A stretch of DNA of 64,000 bases. It comes from Donghicola mangrovi (GTDB lineage Bacteria > Pseudomonadota > Alphaproteobacteria > Rhodobacterales > Rhodobacteraceae). The position numbers were made by a program, and so were the translations under genes. Below are positions 17,439 through 26,645 of the stretch, piece by piece. Under the pieces are notes generated by a model. That model worked only from the letters and a program-made list of their open reading frames with translations, searched no databases and was not told the DNA's origin. The DNA lies in assembly GCF_013377535.1 (NCBI RefSeq), contig NZ_JABCJE010000004.1, forward strand, positions 186,001 to 250,000, given 5' to 3'. The number at the start of each line of letters is the position of its first letter. Position 1 is the stretch's first letter.

Positions 17439-18107
17439 ATGGAAACGATCAAGCCCCAGAAATCGCTGGTCGATCAGACCTACGAAATCCTATTGAACGC
17501 GATCTGCACAGGCGAGTTTGCGCCGGGCACACGGCTTAATCAGGATGAACTGGCCGCCCGCCTGAATGTATCCCGCCAGCCTGTGAACAGCGCCATATCG
17601 ATTCTGCGGACCAACCGTCTGGTGGTCGATACCGGCCGTCGCGGGGTGGTCGTGGCCGAGCCCGACATTTCTCTCTTTCAGTCGATCTATGAGTTCCGCA
17701 GCGTGATCGAGCCCTTGGCGGTCCAGCTAGCTTGCACCCGCCTGCCCGCCGATGCCGCGCCCGAGGCCGAAGAGATCCTGATCCGCGGTGAACGCGCCGT
17801 CGCCACGCGGGACACTAAGGCCCTGCTCGAGGCCGATATCGACTTTCACCAGATGCTCTATCGCTGGAGCGGCAACCCCGTCATCGACACCTCAATGCAG
17901 CTGAACTGGCACCACATCCGGCGCTCGATGGTCGAGGTTCTGAAAACCCCCTTGGCCGCCGTCAGTTCATGGGCCGAACACCGGAATATCGCCCGCGCGG
18001 TGCTGTCCGGCGACACCACCGCCGCGACCGAGGCGATGCGCCATCACATCAACCACGCGAACGAAAAGATCACGGCGACCCTGGCGGACCGCCGCGATCC
18101 GAAGTGA
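17439..18107 (+). CDS. GntR-family regulator with FCD domain
   Basis: Predicted metabolite-responsive repressor of 222 aa. The winged helix is at about residues 8-75 (LNQDELAARLNVSRQPVNSAISIL) and an all-helical FCD ligand domain follows, with metal-binding-type residues Asp and His (EADIDFHQML) and two later histidines (WAEHRNI, MRHHINHANE). It is divergent from the RHH-VOC-GMC gene run, which is its most likely target. The FCD domain commonly senses small organic acids. Confidence 0.88.
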   Translation: METIKPQKSLVDQTYEILLNAICTGEFAPGTRLNQDELAARLNVSRQPVNSAISILRTNRLVVDTGRRGVVVAEPDISLFQSIYEFRSVIEPLAVQLACTRLPADAAPEAEEILIRGERAVATRDTKALLEADIDFHQMLYRWSGNPVIDTSMQLNWHHIRRSMVEVLKTPLAAVSSWAEHRNIARAVLSGDTTAATEAMRHHINHANEKITATLADRRDPK

Positions 18108-18109
18108 GA

Positions 18110-19300
18110 TCAGTTCCCGCTGGCCACGTATTCGCCCGAGAACCCTTTGGACAGAACGGTCAGCGAGGGCATGAAGATATCCTCGGCCATTTCGATCGAC
18201 GGGCGGATGTACCAGACCTCGTCCCCGAAAACCGTCCAGTAATTGGGGCTGTCGCCGTCATACCCACGCTGCCCGCAAGAGGCGCGCGGCCCGTCCGACG
18301 ACTGCGCCAACCCCATATTGTCCACTTGGTATTTCAGCGGATCGCGGCTCTGGCGGATCAGCTTGCAGCCCGCCATTTCCGCGGGGTCCTCTGACCACTC
18401 GGCCGCGCGCTGAAGGATCGCGTTCGCCCCTGCCCCGTGCGCGGCGTAAATCTCGGCCACTGAGTCGTCTGACATTTCGTATACGCTGTTCACCAGCATC
18501 AGATCAGAGCGGTGATTGCCGCCCGCGAATTCCAGCTTGGCGGTTTTGGAGCCGCACTGCGCGGCAAGGTACAGCAAGTAGCGATCGCCGGGCAGCTCGG
18601 CCTGACGCACCGCCCAACGGCAGTCCTGCCCGTCAGGCGCATAGGGCGGCTGGTCGGGATAGGCCGCCAGATAATTGGCCGCCCGCCCCTGACAAATGTT
18701 CGATCCGGGCAAACGCGGGCCATCATCGGGACACCCCGTCGCGGGCTGCTGCATCGCGACCGAGTCCCCATCGGGATCGGCATAGCTGACGCCTTTGGTC
18801 GCCACACATTCGCGGACTTTGGCCACGGCCGCAGCGGTGCCGCTCAGACTGCGATCCACAGAGGCACGGCCGATCTCGATGATCATCTGGTTGCCCTGCA
18901 TCACGCGGTCCAACTCCGGCAGACCCAACCAGGCAAAGGTCCATGCGTCCGTCGAAACGCCAGAAATGTTGCGGGACACGCCATCAACTTCCCACATGCT
19001 CTGGAAATCATTGCTGGCCCCCGAGGGCGCATAGGGGATCGCGACCTGCCACTGCCCCCCGTCATAGCCGATGCGCCAAAGGGTATCCCCCGCGCCGGTC
19101 TCTGCCGCGCAATAGGCAGCGCGCCCGTTTGTCTGGCCGTATACGATATTCCAACCGCGCGCTTGGCCGTAGGATTGCTCGATCACGCCATCGGTTCCGG
19201 CAATATTGAACCCGCCGTATTCATTCTTGAGCGCACCGCTGGCGCACGCCGTCCCGAAACCGAGCATCGCAAAAGCGGCAAAAAGTCGATTTACCTTCAT
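18110..19300 (-). CDS. Cysteine-rich exported protein of unknown function
   Basis: A 396-aa protein I do not recognise. A signal peptide (MKVNRLFAAFAMLGFGTACASGA) precedes a mature part with about nine cysteines, for example TGCPDDG, NICQGR, QDCRWA, AQCGSK and AGCKLI, which suggests disulfides in the periplasm or outside the cell. No known catalytic motif is visible. The ATG at 19300 has GAGGGT just upstream and opens directly with the signal peptide, so I prefer it over a start seven codons earlier. It is separated from the MauG-like gene by a strong terminator, so it is probably a single-gene unit, ending 2 bp from the GntR stop. Confidence 0.7.
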   Translation of the reverse strand: MKVNRLFAAFAMLGFGTACASGALKNEYGGFNIAGTDGVIEQSYGQARGWNIVYGQTNGRAAYCAAETGAGDTLWRIGYDGGQWQVAIPYAPSGASNDFQSMWEVDGVSRNISGVSTDAWTFAWLGLPELDRVMQGNQMIIEIGRASVDRSLSGTAAAVAKVRECVATKGVSYADPDGDSVAMQQPATGCPDDGPRLPGSNICQGRAANYLAAYPDQPPYAPDGQDCRWAVRQAELPGDRYLLYLAAQCGSKTAKLEFAGGNHRSDLMLVNSVYEMSDDSVAEIYAAHGAGANAILQRAAEWSEDPAEMAGCKLIRQSRDPLKYQVDNMGLAQSSDGPRASCGQRGYDGDSPNYWTVFGDEVWYIRPSIEMAEDIFMPSLTVLSKGFSGEYVASGN

Positions 19301-19418
19301 ATGACCCTCTACACACGTCATTTAAAAGAATTCCGTTTAATAGGGGCTAGCCTACACAAATGCAGAGCAAGGGGAACGTATTTGTGAAATGCAAAAATCG
19401 TCAGAATTATTCACATGA

Positions 19419-19450
19419 AAAAAGGGGCCGCACCCATGCCGCCCCTTTTT
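19419..19450 (-). terminator. Rho-independent terminator after the diheme peroxidase gene
   Basis: AAAAAGGGGC and GCCCCTTTTT form a 10-bp perfect stem around a 12-base loop, with T runs on both strands. It lies 25 bp past the stop of the leftward diheme protein gene. Confidence 0.8.
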
Positions 19451-19474
19451 AAAATCCGAATTCCGGCTTTATCG

Positions 19475-20611
19475 TTATTTCTCGGCAAGCAGATGTTCGT
19501 ACCGCTCGTCGGTCAGGGTTTTCAAAAACGCGACCAGCGCGTCAATTTCCCGATCTTTTAGCGCAGGGCCCGTGGTCAACTCTGTCGTAGCAAGGGTCTC
19601 GGGCACCGGCGGCGGGCCGAATGGCTCTCCGGTTTCGGGGCTAATCTGGCGCTTTTCGGAAATGGAATTGTATTTATTATAGAACAGGATAACGGTGCGC
19701 AGATCCTGAAATACCCCGTTGTGCATATAGGGGCCGGTCACGGCGACATTGCGCAAGGTGGGCACTTTGAATTTACCGGCCTCGGCGGGATCATTCACGC
19801 CGGGATGCGCAGCAAGCCCTTGGTCCACCAGATCCATCTGCACCCCGTTTATTTCTCGCAAGTCAGGGTTATTGGGGACACCAATATTGAAATACTGGAA
19901 ATTGGTGAACATCTCGTTTTGGGCGGCAGGACGGACATTCAATTGATGGCACAGATTACAATTTGTGAATTGCTGGGAAAAGAACAGCGTCTCGCCAAGG
20001 GATTCTTCGGCGGTCAATTGGGCCTCGCCGCGCAGATAGCGGTCGTATTTGCTGTCGAAACTGCTGAACACATCGGTGCGTTCATAGGCGGCCAGTGCCT
20101 GGGTTAACGCGGCATATCCGGTCTCGGGGTCGTCCAGCACGCCCTCCCCCAGTAGCGATCCAAAGACCGCAACGTAGTCCCCGTTTTCCTTGATCCGCGC
20201 GACGACCGAAGCCTTGTCCGGCATCCCCATTTCAATCGGGTTCAAGGGCGGTCCGCCTGCCTGATCCTCGAGCGAACTTGCGCGCCCCTCCCAGAATTGG
20301 CCACCCTGCCAGCGGCCGTCCTTGTCCTTGCCAAAGGCGGGGGTGTGGGCGGCGTAGGTCACTGTGGGCGCGTTCCGGTCGCCGAAAGACGCCCCGTCAT
20401 CCCCGATCGAGGCCATGCCCCGCGGGTCCGCAAAGCCGGTTTCGGGATCGTGACAGGTGGCGCAGGCCTGCGTGCGGTTCGCCGACAGGTTGGTGTCGAA
20501 AAACAGCGCCTCGCCCAAGGCCTCTAGGCTGTCATAGGCGTGATCCTGCGCCACGGCAGGCAGGGCCGACAGGCAAAGGCTGGCTACCATCAGAATGCGA
20601 GACTGACCCAT
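19475..20611 (-). CDS. Diheme c-type cytochrome, MauG/cytochrome c peroxidase family
   Basis: Periplasmic protein of 378 aa with a signal peptide (cleavage near AVAQ, residue 22). Two haem sites are present: CATCH at 50-54 and CNLCH at 218-222. FWEGRA (residues 107-112) matches the conserved inter-haem tryptophan region. After the VPTLRNVAVTGPYMHNG block, the residue aligned with the distal methionine of bacterial peroxidases is Tyr311 (VILFYNKY), as in MauG, where tyrosine replaces methionine. MauG completes the TTQ cofactor of methylamine dehydrogenase. The amine dehydrogenase operon 8.4 kb away has no mauG, so this may serve it, but the FNR box upstream fits a peroxide-defence role equally well. 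Confidence 0.82.
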   Translation of the reverse strand: MGQSRILMVASLCLSALPAVAQDHAYDSLEALGEALFFDTNLSANRTQACATCHDPETGFADPRGMASIGDDGASFGDRNAPTVTYAAHTPAFGKDKDGRWQGGQFWEGRASSLEDQAGGPPLNPIEMGMPDKASVVARIKENGDYVAVFGSLLGEGVLDDPETGYAALTQALAAYERTDVFSSFDSKYDRYLRGEAQLTAEESLGETLFFSQQFTNCNLCHQLNVRPAAQNEMFTNFQYFNIGVPNNPDLREINGVQMDLVDQGLAAHPGVNDPAEAGKFKVPTLRNVAVTGPYMHNGVFQDLRTVILFYNKYNSISEKRQISPETGEPFGPPPVPETLATTELTTGPALKDREIDALVAFLKTLTDERYEHLLAEK

Positions 20612-20665
20612 GGACGAACTCCTGAAACCTACGCGCGGGATTAGCTGACTTTTTCTATTGGGTAT

Positions 20666-20679
20666 TTGATCGGGATCAA
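20666..20679 (-). promoter_or_regulatory. FNR/FnrL binding site upstream of the diheme protein gene
   Basis: TTGATCGGGATCAA is an exact match to the FNR consensus TTGAT-N4-ATCAA. It lies 54 bp upstream of the diheme gene start and is downstream of the RTX gene terminator, so it most likely drives the diheme gene when oxygen is low. Confidence 0.75.
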
Positions 20680-20696
20680 CCCCTCTTTCAATGCGA

Positions 20697-20730
20697 CAAA
20701 ACGCAAAGAGGCCCCGTCGCCGGAGCCTCT
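20697..20730 (-). terminator. Rho-independent terminator after the RTX gene
   Basis: On the minus strand AGAGGC and GCCTCT close a stem extended by CCG and CGG, with a short GCGA loop, and TTTGCGTTTT follows. It lies about 50 bp past the RTX stop codon. Confidence 0.7.
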
Positions 20731-20782
20731 GGTCATTTACCGTAAATGAAGGGGTCGCGCCAGACGGGCTGGCGCCGAACCG

Positions 20783-22417
20783 TTAGCCGAACACGAAACT
20801 GTCAGCGTCCAGCAGGGCCGCATCCACGCCGGTCAAGGTGATCGAGCCGCCGGAGTAATCCACCACCGCATCGCTGCCAGCTGCGGTCACGGTCAGTTCG
20901 TCGAAGGCCGTTTCGTCGCCAGCGTCGATGTACAGCAGGTCGGTGCCGATTTCGAAGTCGGTGATGGTGTCGTCGCCATCCGCATCCTCGAACACAAAGA
21001 CATCCGCGCCGGTGCCGCCGGTCATGGTGTCGTTGCCCGAGCCCCCGACCAGTCGGTCATCGCCATCGCCGCCGTCCATGATGTCATCTCCGGCCTGCCC
21101 GAACAGACGGTCATTGCCCGCATCGCCAGCCATGCTGTCGTTGCCCGAGCCGCCCTTGATGATGTCATTGCCTTCGCCACCGGACAAGGTGTCGTCGCCC
21201 GCCTGACCGAACAGGCGGTCGTTGCCGGTGTCGCCGCTCAGGCTATCCAGACCGGCGCCGCCCTTGATCCGGTCCGCATCGTCGCCGCCTGACAGATCGT
21301 CATCGCCGCGTCCGCCGAACAAACGGTCCCGACCGGCGCCGCCCGAAAGATGGTCATCCCCGTCATCGCCGGACAGGCGGTCACGGCCAGAGCCCCCGGT
21401 CAGCGTGTCGTCATCGGACCCGCCGTAGAGCCGGTCATTCCCGCGCCCGCCTTCCAGATCATCGTCGCCTTCGCCCCCGTGCAGCTCGTCGCGGCCACCG
21501 TTGCCGATCAGACGGTTCGCTGCCGCATCCCCCGAGACATAGTCATCGGCGTCACCAGTCTCGACCTCTTCGATGTCCGAGAAGGTGTCGTAGCCATAGC
21601 CGGTGTCCTGCGCCTGATCATCGTCCAGATCAATGTGAACCGAGGTGCTGCCATGGTAAACGACGCGGTCATGGCCTTCGCCGCCCTCGTAGATGTCATC
21701 ACCATCTTCGCCCTGGAAATCATCGTCGCCCGAGGTGCCCTCGTAATAGTCGTCATCGTCCACGCGGGTGTAGTCACCGGGGGTATAGCTGGCGACCAGC
21801 GCGTCAATGTCGGACAGATCGGGGGCGCCATGACCCTCGGCGACCTCGGTGTAATAGCCGGTGGTGGCATCCAGTTGATAGACGCTCCATTCCATGCCGC
21901 CGCGCTTGACCTCTACCTCGACCACATAGTCGCCAGAGATGGTGTAACTTTCGTTCGGCGAAATCGGCTCGATTTCGAGCGATCCATCATCCTCGACCTG
22001 ATAGATCGAGACGACGGCAGTCCCCTCCTCATTCAGGTTGATCTGATAGACATCGCCATCATGGCCATGATCCTCGGACCCGTCGCTGTCTTCGATATCG
22101 TCATCCTCGGAGTCATCGGTGGAATAGGTCAGATCAGCGGTCGCATCGATAATCGCGGCCAGACCATTACTGTCCAGCGTCCCGCGTCCTTCGGCAATTT
22201 CGAACCAATAACCGGTGTCCGCATCCTGCTTGTAAACGGTGTATTCGGACCTGCCGCGCTCTGCCTCGGTCTGGATCACATAGCCGTCCAGCAAGGAGAA
22301 GGTTTCGTTGCTATCAACATCCTCTGCCGAAAGCTCACCCGAGGATGAAACCTCGTAGACCTGAGTGATGGTACCGTCGGTATCGAAATCGAAAGAATAA
22401 AGATCGTTCGAAGACAT
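20783..22417 (-). CDS. RTX (haemolysin-type) calcium-binding protein with duplicated N-terminal domain
   Basis: Secreted acidic protein of 544 aa. The start at 22417 follows AAGGGAGGG. Residues 6-94 and 123-211 are two copies of one domain (shared features: TxVYEV/SIYQV, NExF/NESY, DGYVIQ/GDYVVE, RG..E.(T/S)VY, DA.TGY....AEG.G), joined by a D/E/S-rich linker. From about residue 224 to 490 come glycine- and aspartate-rich nonapeptide repeats of GGxGxDxLx type, which bind calcium outside the cell. The hydrophobic/acidic C terminus fits type I secretion. No signal peptide and no type I exporter genes are nearby. Function of the duplicated domain is unknown. Confidence 0.88.
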   Translation of the reverse strand: MSSNDLYSFDFDTDGTITQVYEVSSSGELSAEDVDSNETFSLLDGYVIQTEAERGRSEYTVYKQDADTGYWFEIAEGRGTLDSNGLAAIIDATADLTYSTDDSEDDDIEDSDGSEDHGHDGDVYQINLNEEGTAVVSIYQVEDDGSLEIEPISPNESYTISGDYVVEVEVKRGGMEWSVYQLDATTGYYTEVAEGHGAPDLSDIDALVASYTPGDYTRVDDDDYYEGTSGDDDFQGEDGDDIYEGGEGHDRVVYHGSTSVHIDLDDDQAQDTGYGYDTFSDIEEVETGDADDYVSGDAAANRLIGNGGRDELHGGEGDDDLEGGRGNDRLYGGSDDDTLTGGSGRDRLSGDDGDDHLSGGAGRDRLFGGRGDDDLSGGDDADRIKGGAGLDSLSGDTGNDRLFGQAGDDTLSGGEGNDIIKGGSGNDSMAGDAGNDRLFGQAGDDIMDGGDGDDRLVGGSGNDTMTGGTGADVFVFEDADGDDTITDFEIGTDLLYIDAGDETAFDELTVTAAGSDAVVDYSGGSITLTGVDAALLDADSFVFG

Positions 22418-22689
22418 TTTTGCCCTCCCTTGGTTTTTGGCATCGCTGTCCAAAGTCTGGGTCCAATGATGCCTAATTTGTAATCGGCAGTAGGGTGTAA
22501 ATTCCGGCGAAAACGGATATCGGCCTCAGGTTTATGTGGGAAAAACGACCGTATGTCGTATCCCGCAGGGCATAAACTATCCCGATGCGCCGTCCATGGA
22601 AGCCGCTTTCGCACCGGTTGGTTAGCGAAGAATGAACATGGAAAATTCAGGATTTAGCCAGAGGCGCGGGTATGGCGCCGATCACAGAA

Positions 22690-25287
22690 TCACGGTTTGG
22701 GCGCGGATTTCCGTCGCTGCAAACGGTGCTTGCGGCCCGAAATCAGCAGGGCAACGTCGCTCATCGCCACCAGTGGCGAGACGTTCGTGGGCAGCGCCAC
22801 ATAGCGCGGGCGCCACTCGGGCTGGAACGCTTGCTTGAAGGCCCGCAGCCCCTCGAAATCGCTGAACGCGCCGCCGTGGCGATAGATCATCCGGCCAAAG
22901 CGGTTCCACGTGCGGGCGATCGTGCGCTCGGACAGGCCAGACAAGGGCGCCACCCCGAGGCTGAACTCTGCCGCGCCTTCGATGCGGAAATGCTCGATCA
23001 TGTTCAGGAACATGAACTCCATAATGGCCGCGCCCTCTTGGGGCAGATAGCGCATCAGGTCGATGGCCTTGAACCGCCCTGCGCCAGAGGACATCACGTT
23101 GCAGAAGGCAACGATGCGCCCTCCATGGCGGACCACGGCAATGTCGAACCCGTCCAGATATTCAAGCGCGAAGGGCCCGACGAGGAACTTCTTTTCCTGA
23201 CCGGTTTTGCCCGCCAGCCACGCATCGGACACGCCCCGCAACTCCTGAAACACCGCGTCGGAATGGGGCGGCGTCAGAAGGTCAAAGGTATAGCCGTCCC
23301 GTTCACGCTGCTGCTTGGCCGCTTGCATGGCGGCAAGGGTGTCAGAGGCGCGGTCCAGCGGGATCACGGCCTCTTCTCCGACCTTGTTCAGGGCAAAGCC
23401 AAGGTCGGTCCACATGGACAGATGAGCGGCGCGGACCTCGTAGAACACGGGGCGGGCATTGGCACGGGCCGCCCGTTCGCTGAACCGCCAGCACAGGGCG
23501 GCAAAGCGGTCGGGGTTGCCCACGGGATCGCCATAGGCAATCCAGCGCCCCCCAAGAACCGCGTACATGATGAACGCATCGCCTTCGTCCGCGAACAGGA
23601 TCTGTTTATCCCCCGTGACGGCGAGCCAGCCCTGGGGGTTGCCGGACGCCTCGATGATCTGGGCCGCGCGGGACAAGGGGTTCGCCTCGTCCACAGCGGG
23701 GCCGCGTCGGGGCGACGGGCGCGTGGCCAGAAACAGGCAGAACAGCAGCAGCAGCGCCGAGGCTGCCAAACCCGCCCGCAAGGCGCGGGGCGTGTCGGAG
23801 GCAGGGGAAAACTCGACCCACAGATCGTTGCTATAGGGCACCGTCCGGTTGGCAAAGAAGAAGAACGCCGCCGTGGCCACCATCACCGCCAGCACCATCA
23901 GGAACCAGCGCAACTCGAACACGCCTTGGGTCAGGGGCCCGTGCCGGTCAAAGGACTTGTGCAGGGGCAGCAGCGACAGCGCGCCCAGCCCCAAGAGCAT
24001 CGCCCCATGCAGGTTGAAGTCGCTGACCAGCGCCGCAAAGGCCCCCGCCAAAAGCGTTGCCACCGCCATCCAGAACGCCGCCGACACCCGCCGCGCCAAC
24101 CCGTGCGAGATGATCAGCAGGATCACCCCCGCCATCGCCGAGGCCAAGGTGCCCCCTTCGCGCAGGAGGGTGGACAGCAGATCCCCTTCGGCCATCGCAT
24201 CCACGCGGACCGAGGGGATCATGGTGACCATCAAGAGGTAAACGCCGTACCCGAACGCCACCAGCGCCGCCAAGGACGGCACCAGCCCGTGCAGGGTGGA
24301 CAGTGCAGGCTGCACCGGCTGCGGCAAGCGCGCCAACAGACGGCCAAGGAAACCGCCGGCCTCTCGTGCCTCGTTTAGCGCGACGATCAGGAAGCCGATG
24401 CCGAAGGGGATGAGATAGTAGATCAGGCGGAACAGTAGCAGCGCAGCCGCCGCATCCCCCACAGGCACCGTGGCTGGCAGGGTGCCGATGACCACGGTTT
24501 CGAACACGCCCACCCCGCCGGGCACGTGGCTGAGAACGCCCACCATCATCGCCGTCGAATAGATCGCCACAAAGGTCGCGAAGTCCGGCTTGCCCATCGG
24601 CAGCAGCACCCACAGGGCAAAGGACGCTCCCGCGATGTCCAGCAGCACCACGACCACCTGCCCCGCCAGATCACCCGGCGGCGGCATACGCAGCTGATAG
24701 CCCATCAAGCTCAGACGCCGGTCGCCCACGGACATCCACGTGATCAGGGCCACAGAGCCAACGAAAATCGCAGCGGCGACCCAACGCACAGTCTCGGGTC
24801 CATAGGGCAGATAGGCCAGCACCGCGTGGGGATGGATCGCCATTGCCGCCAGCCCCACCAGCACCAGACCACTGCCCAAAGCCAGCCCGATATAGCCAGA
24901 GATGGCAGCCACCTCGAACGCATTCAGACCGTAGGCGGAATAGATGCGATACCGGACCGCCCCGCCCGACACCACACTGACCCCGATGGTGTTCCCGAAG
25001 GCATAGCCCAGAAAGCCCCCCAGCGCGATGATCCCGCCGGACAGGGACTTTCCGATATAGCGCAGGGCGTACCAGTCATAGAAGGCCAGCGCGACATAGC
25101 CCAGAACCGTCCCCGCCGCCGCGCCCCACAGGGCAGAGGCGGGCGTCGTGCGGATCTGGTGCAGGATCATCCCCGTATCCACCGGCCGCAACAGGTGCAG
25201 CAACGCATAGAGCCCCGCCGCAAACAGCACCGCCCCGAGCAGGATCGGGAAAGCCCGACGCAGCATTAGCAGATATGAACGCGACAC
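22690..25287 (-). CDS. mprF: Bifunctional phosphatidylglycerol aminoacyltransferase/flippase MprF
   Basis: Integral membrane protein of 865 aa, full length for MprF. The N-terminal two thirds hold about 14 hydrophobic segments, including the flippase core (NTIGVSVVSGGAVRYRIYSAYGL and HVPGGVGVFETVVI). The C-terminal 300 residues form the cytosolic GNAT-like synthase that moves lysine or alanine from aminoacyl-tRNA to phosphatidylglycerol (AIMEFMFLNMIEHFRIEGAAEFSLGVAPL). It alters surface charge and protects against cationic peptides. Whether the amino acid is lysine, alanine or another cannot be read from sequence. It stands alone, with the desaturase next upstream. Confidence 0.92.
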   Translation of the reverse strand: MSRSYLLMLRRAFPILLGAVLFAAGLYALLHLLRPVDTGMILHQIRTTPASALWGAAAGTVLGYVALAFYDWYALRYIGKSLSGGIIALGGFLGYAFGNTIGVSVVSGGAVRYRIYSAYGLNAFEVAAISGYIGLALGSGLVLVGLAAMAIHPHAVLAYLPYGPETVRWVAAAIFVGSVALITWMSVGDRRLSLMGYQLRMPPPGDLAGQVVVVLLDIAGASFALWVLLPMGKPDFATFVAIYSTAMMVGVLSHVPGGVGVFETVVIGTLPATVPVGDAAAALLLFRLIYYLIPFGIGFLIVALNEAREAGGFLGRLLARLPQPVQPALSTLHGLVPSLAALVAFGYGVYLLMVTMIPSVRVDAMAEGDLLSTLLREGGTLASAMAGVILLIISHGLARRVSAAFWMAVATLLAGAFAALVSDFNLHGAMLLGLGALSLLPLHKSFDRHGPLTQGVFELRWFLMVLAVMVATAAFFFFANRTVPYSNDLWVEFSPASDTPRALRAGLAASALLLLFCLFLATRPSPRRGPAVDEANPLSRAAQIIEASGNPQGWLAVTGDKQILFADEGDAFIMYAVLGGRWIAYGDPVGNPDRFAALCWRFSERAARANARPVFYEVRAAHLSMWTDLGFALNKVGEEAVIPLDRASDTLAAMQAAKQQRERDGYTFDLLTPPHSDAVFQELRGVSDAWLAGKTGQEKKFLVGPFALEYLDGFDIAVVRHGGRIVAFCNVMSSGAGRFKAIDLMRYLPQEGAAIMEFMFLNMIEHFRIEGAAEFSLGVAPLSGLSERTIARTWNRFGRMIYRHGGAFSDFEGLRAFKQAFQPEWRPRYVALPTNVSPLVAMSDVALLISGRKHRLQRRKSAPKP

Positions 25288-25604
25288 AGACGAACTCCTG
25301 ACACTTCTCTGAGGCCTATGGCACAGGGAGGCGCTGGTTTGGAAATTGTTTTGGCAGACAAACTGCTCTCTTGGGCGGATTTGTAAAGTACGACCTAGGG
25401 GTGCCGCACGGTCAACTGCCCGGATTTTTCAGCCAGAGCAGGGGGAAACCCGAAGCGGTCATACAATTTTGCCGGGTCGGGGATTAGCTGACCTATGGCT
25501 TTCGGGCCCTTTGGGGCGGCGTCGCCGATGCCCCCTTCAAAGAAGAAAGGCGCAAACCACCGGTTCGCGCCCTTTTGTGAATGTCTTGAGTGGCTGCATC
25601 GGCC
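25288..25604. other. Intergenic region between mprF and the desaturase
   Basis: A 317-bp gap. It holds the desaturase terminator (25546-25575) and presumably the mprF promoter. Open frames in it continue into the desaturase antisense strand and lack coding character, so I see no gene. Confidence 0.6.
25546..25575 (-). terminator. Terminator after the desaturase gene
   Basis: On the minus strand AAAGGGCGCGAACC pairs with GGTTTGCGCCTTT (one mismatch), followed by CTTCTTT. It lies about 30 bp past the desaturase stop. Confidence 0.6.
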
Positions 25605-26645
25605 TCAGGCCAGCGCGGCCTCGGACCGCAGCATCTTGGCGTATTCGCGGAAGGTCAGCAGGCGGCGGGTTTTCACGTCCCACAGGTGACGGCGCGCGCA
25701 GGCAAAGCTCTCCAGAATGGTCAACTGCTGTGCTTCGCCCAAGGCGGGGTAGTCGCGCAGAACCTCGGGCAAGCGGTAGAACGGGATGCGGCTGTACAGG
25801 TGGTGCACATGGTGGATGCCGATATAGCCGACCATCCACGCCATCCAACCGGGCATGATATAGTGCGAACTGCCGTGCAGGGCCGCGTGGTGCAGGTCCC
25901 AATCTTCGGTGTTGTCCCAGCAGGTCTCTTCGAACTGGTGCTGGATGTAAAACAGCCAGACGCCAACGGTCGCGCCCACGACAACCGACGGCAGCCAGAC
26001 CAGCAGGATCGCGCTGAAGCCACCGATCAGCCAGAACACCACCAGCAGGGCCAGAATGGCCGCGTTGGTGCCCATGGCGCTGGTCCAGAAGCGACGCTCG
26101 CCCATCAGACCCAGCGGAATGCGGTTCTGGAACAGGAACAGCAGCGCAGGCGCCATTCCGAACAGGAACAGCGGATGACGATACGCGCGATAGCCCAGAC
26201 GGCCCCAGAACCCGCGGGCGCGGTATTCCTCGGTGGTCAGGGTGGTCACGTCGCCCATGCCGCGCTTGTCCAGATGGCCCGCGGCCGAGTGGTGCACCGC
26301 GTGTGTCTGACGCCAGACCGCATAGGGGGTCACCGTCAGCACGCCAAGGATACGGCCCAGCATGTCCTGCGCCTTGCGGTTCGGCAAAAGCGCGCCGTGG
26401 CCGCAGTCGTGCTGCAGAATGAAGGTGCGCACCAGAAACAGACCCGCGACAGCCGCCACCAGCAACGCCAGGATCGGCAGTCGGGTGGACAGCCAGATGC
26501 CCGCGCCCCACAGGGCGAACAGCGGGACCAAAGTCACCACAATTTCTGTAATGCTACGCGACAGATTCGGGTCACGGTACTTGGCCAATACGCGAATCCA
26601 CTCGCGCTCGCTGCGGATCTCGGCCTCGGTGTGCTGTTCGGTCAT
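25605..26645 (-). CDS. Membrane fatty acid desaturase (acyl-lipid, DesA/Delta-12 type)
   Basis: Integral membrane di-iron enzyme of 346 aa that should insert a cis double bond in membrane acyl chains. The three histidine boxes are intact: HDCGH near residue 94, HAVHH near 130 and HHVHH near 287. Hydrophobic pairs lie between them. The order and spacing fit the acyl-lipid desaturase family (omega-6 group) rather than stearoyl-CoA desaturases. It is a single gene between its own terminator and an 835-bp gap. Next to mprF it makes a small envelope-lipid neighbourhood. Confidence 0.9.
   Translation of the reverse strand: MTEQHTEAEIRSEREWIRVLAKYRDPNLSRSITEIVVTLVPLFALWGAGIWLSTRLPILALLVAAVAGLFLVRTFILQHDCGHGALLPNRKAQDMLGRILGVLTVTPYAVWRQTHAVHHSAAGHLDKRGMGDVTTLTTEEYRARGFWGRLGYRAYRHPLFLFGMAPALLFLFQNRIPLGLMGERRFWTSAMGTNAAILALLVVFWLIGGFSAILLVWLPSVVVGATVGVWLFYIQHQFEETCWDNTEDWDLHHAALHGSSHYIMPGWMAWMVGYIGIHHVHHLYSRIPFYRLPEVLRDYPALGEAQQLTILESFACARRHLWDVKTRRLLTFREYAKMLRSEAALA

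Noticed and set aside
18475-18490. TCGTATACG, similar to the core of the GntR palindrome
   Set aside because: It is inside the coding region of the cysteine-rich protein and lacks the flanking arms; similar cores also occur near 13811 and 19136 in coding sequence.
20990-21740. Short repeated units suggesting a CRISPR or tandem repeat array
   Set aside because: The repetition has a 27-bp period in frame and encodes RTX nonapeptides; there are no unique spacers between exact repeats.
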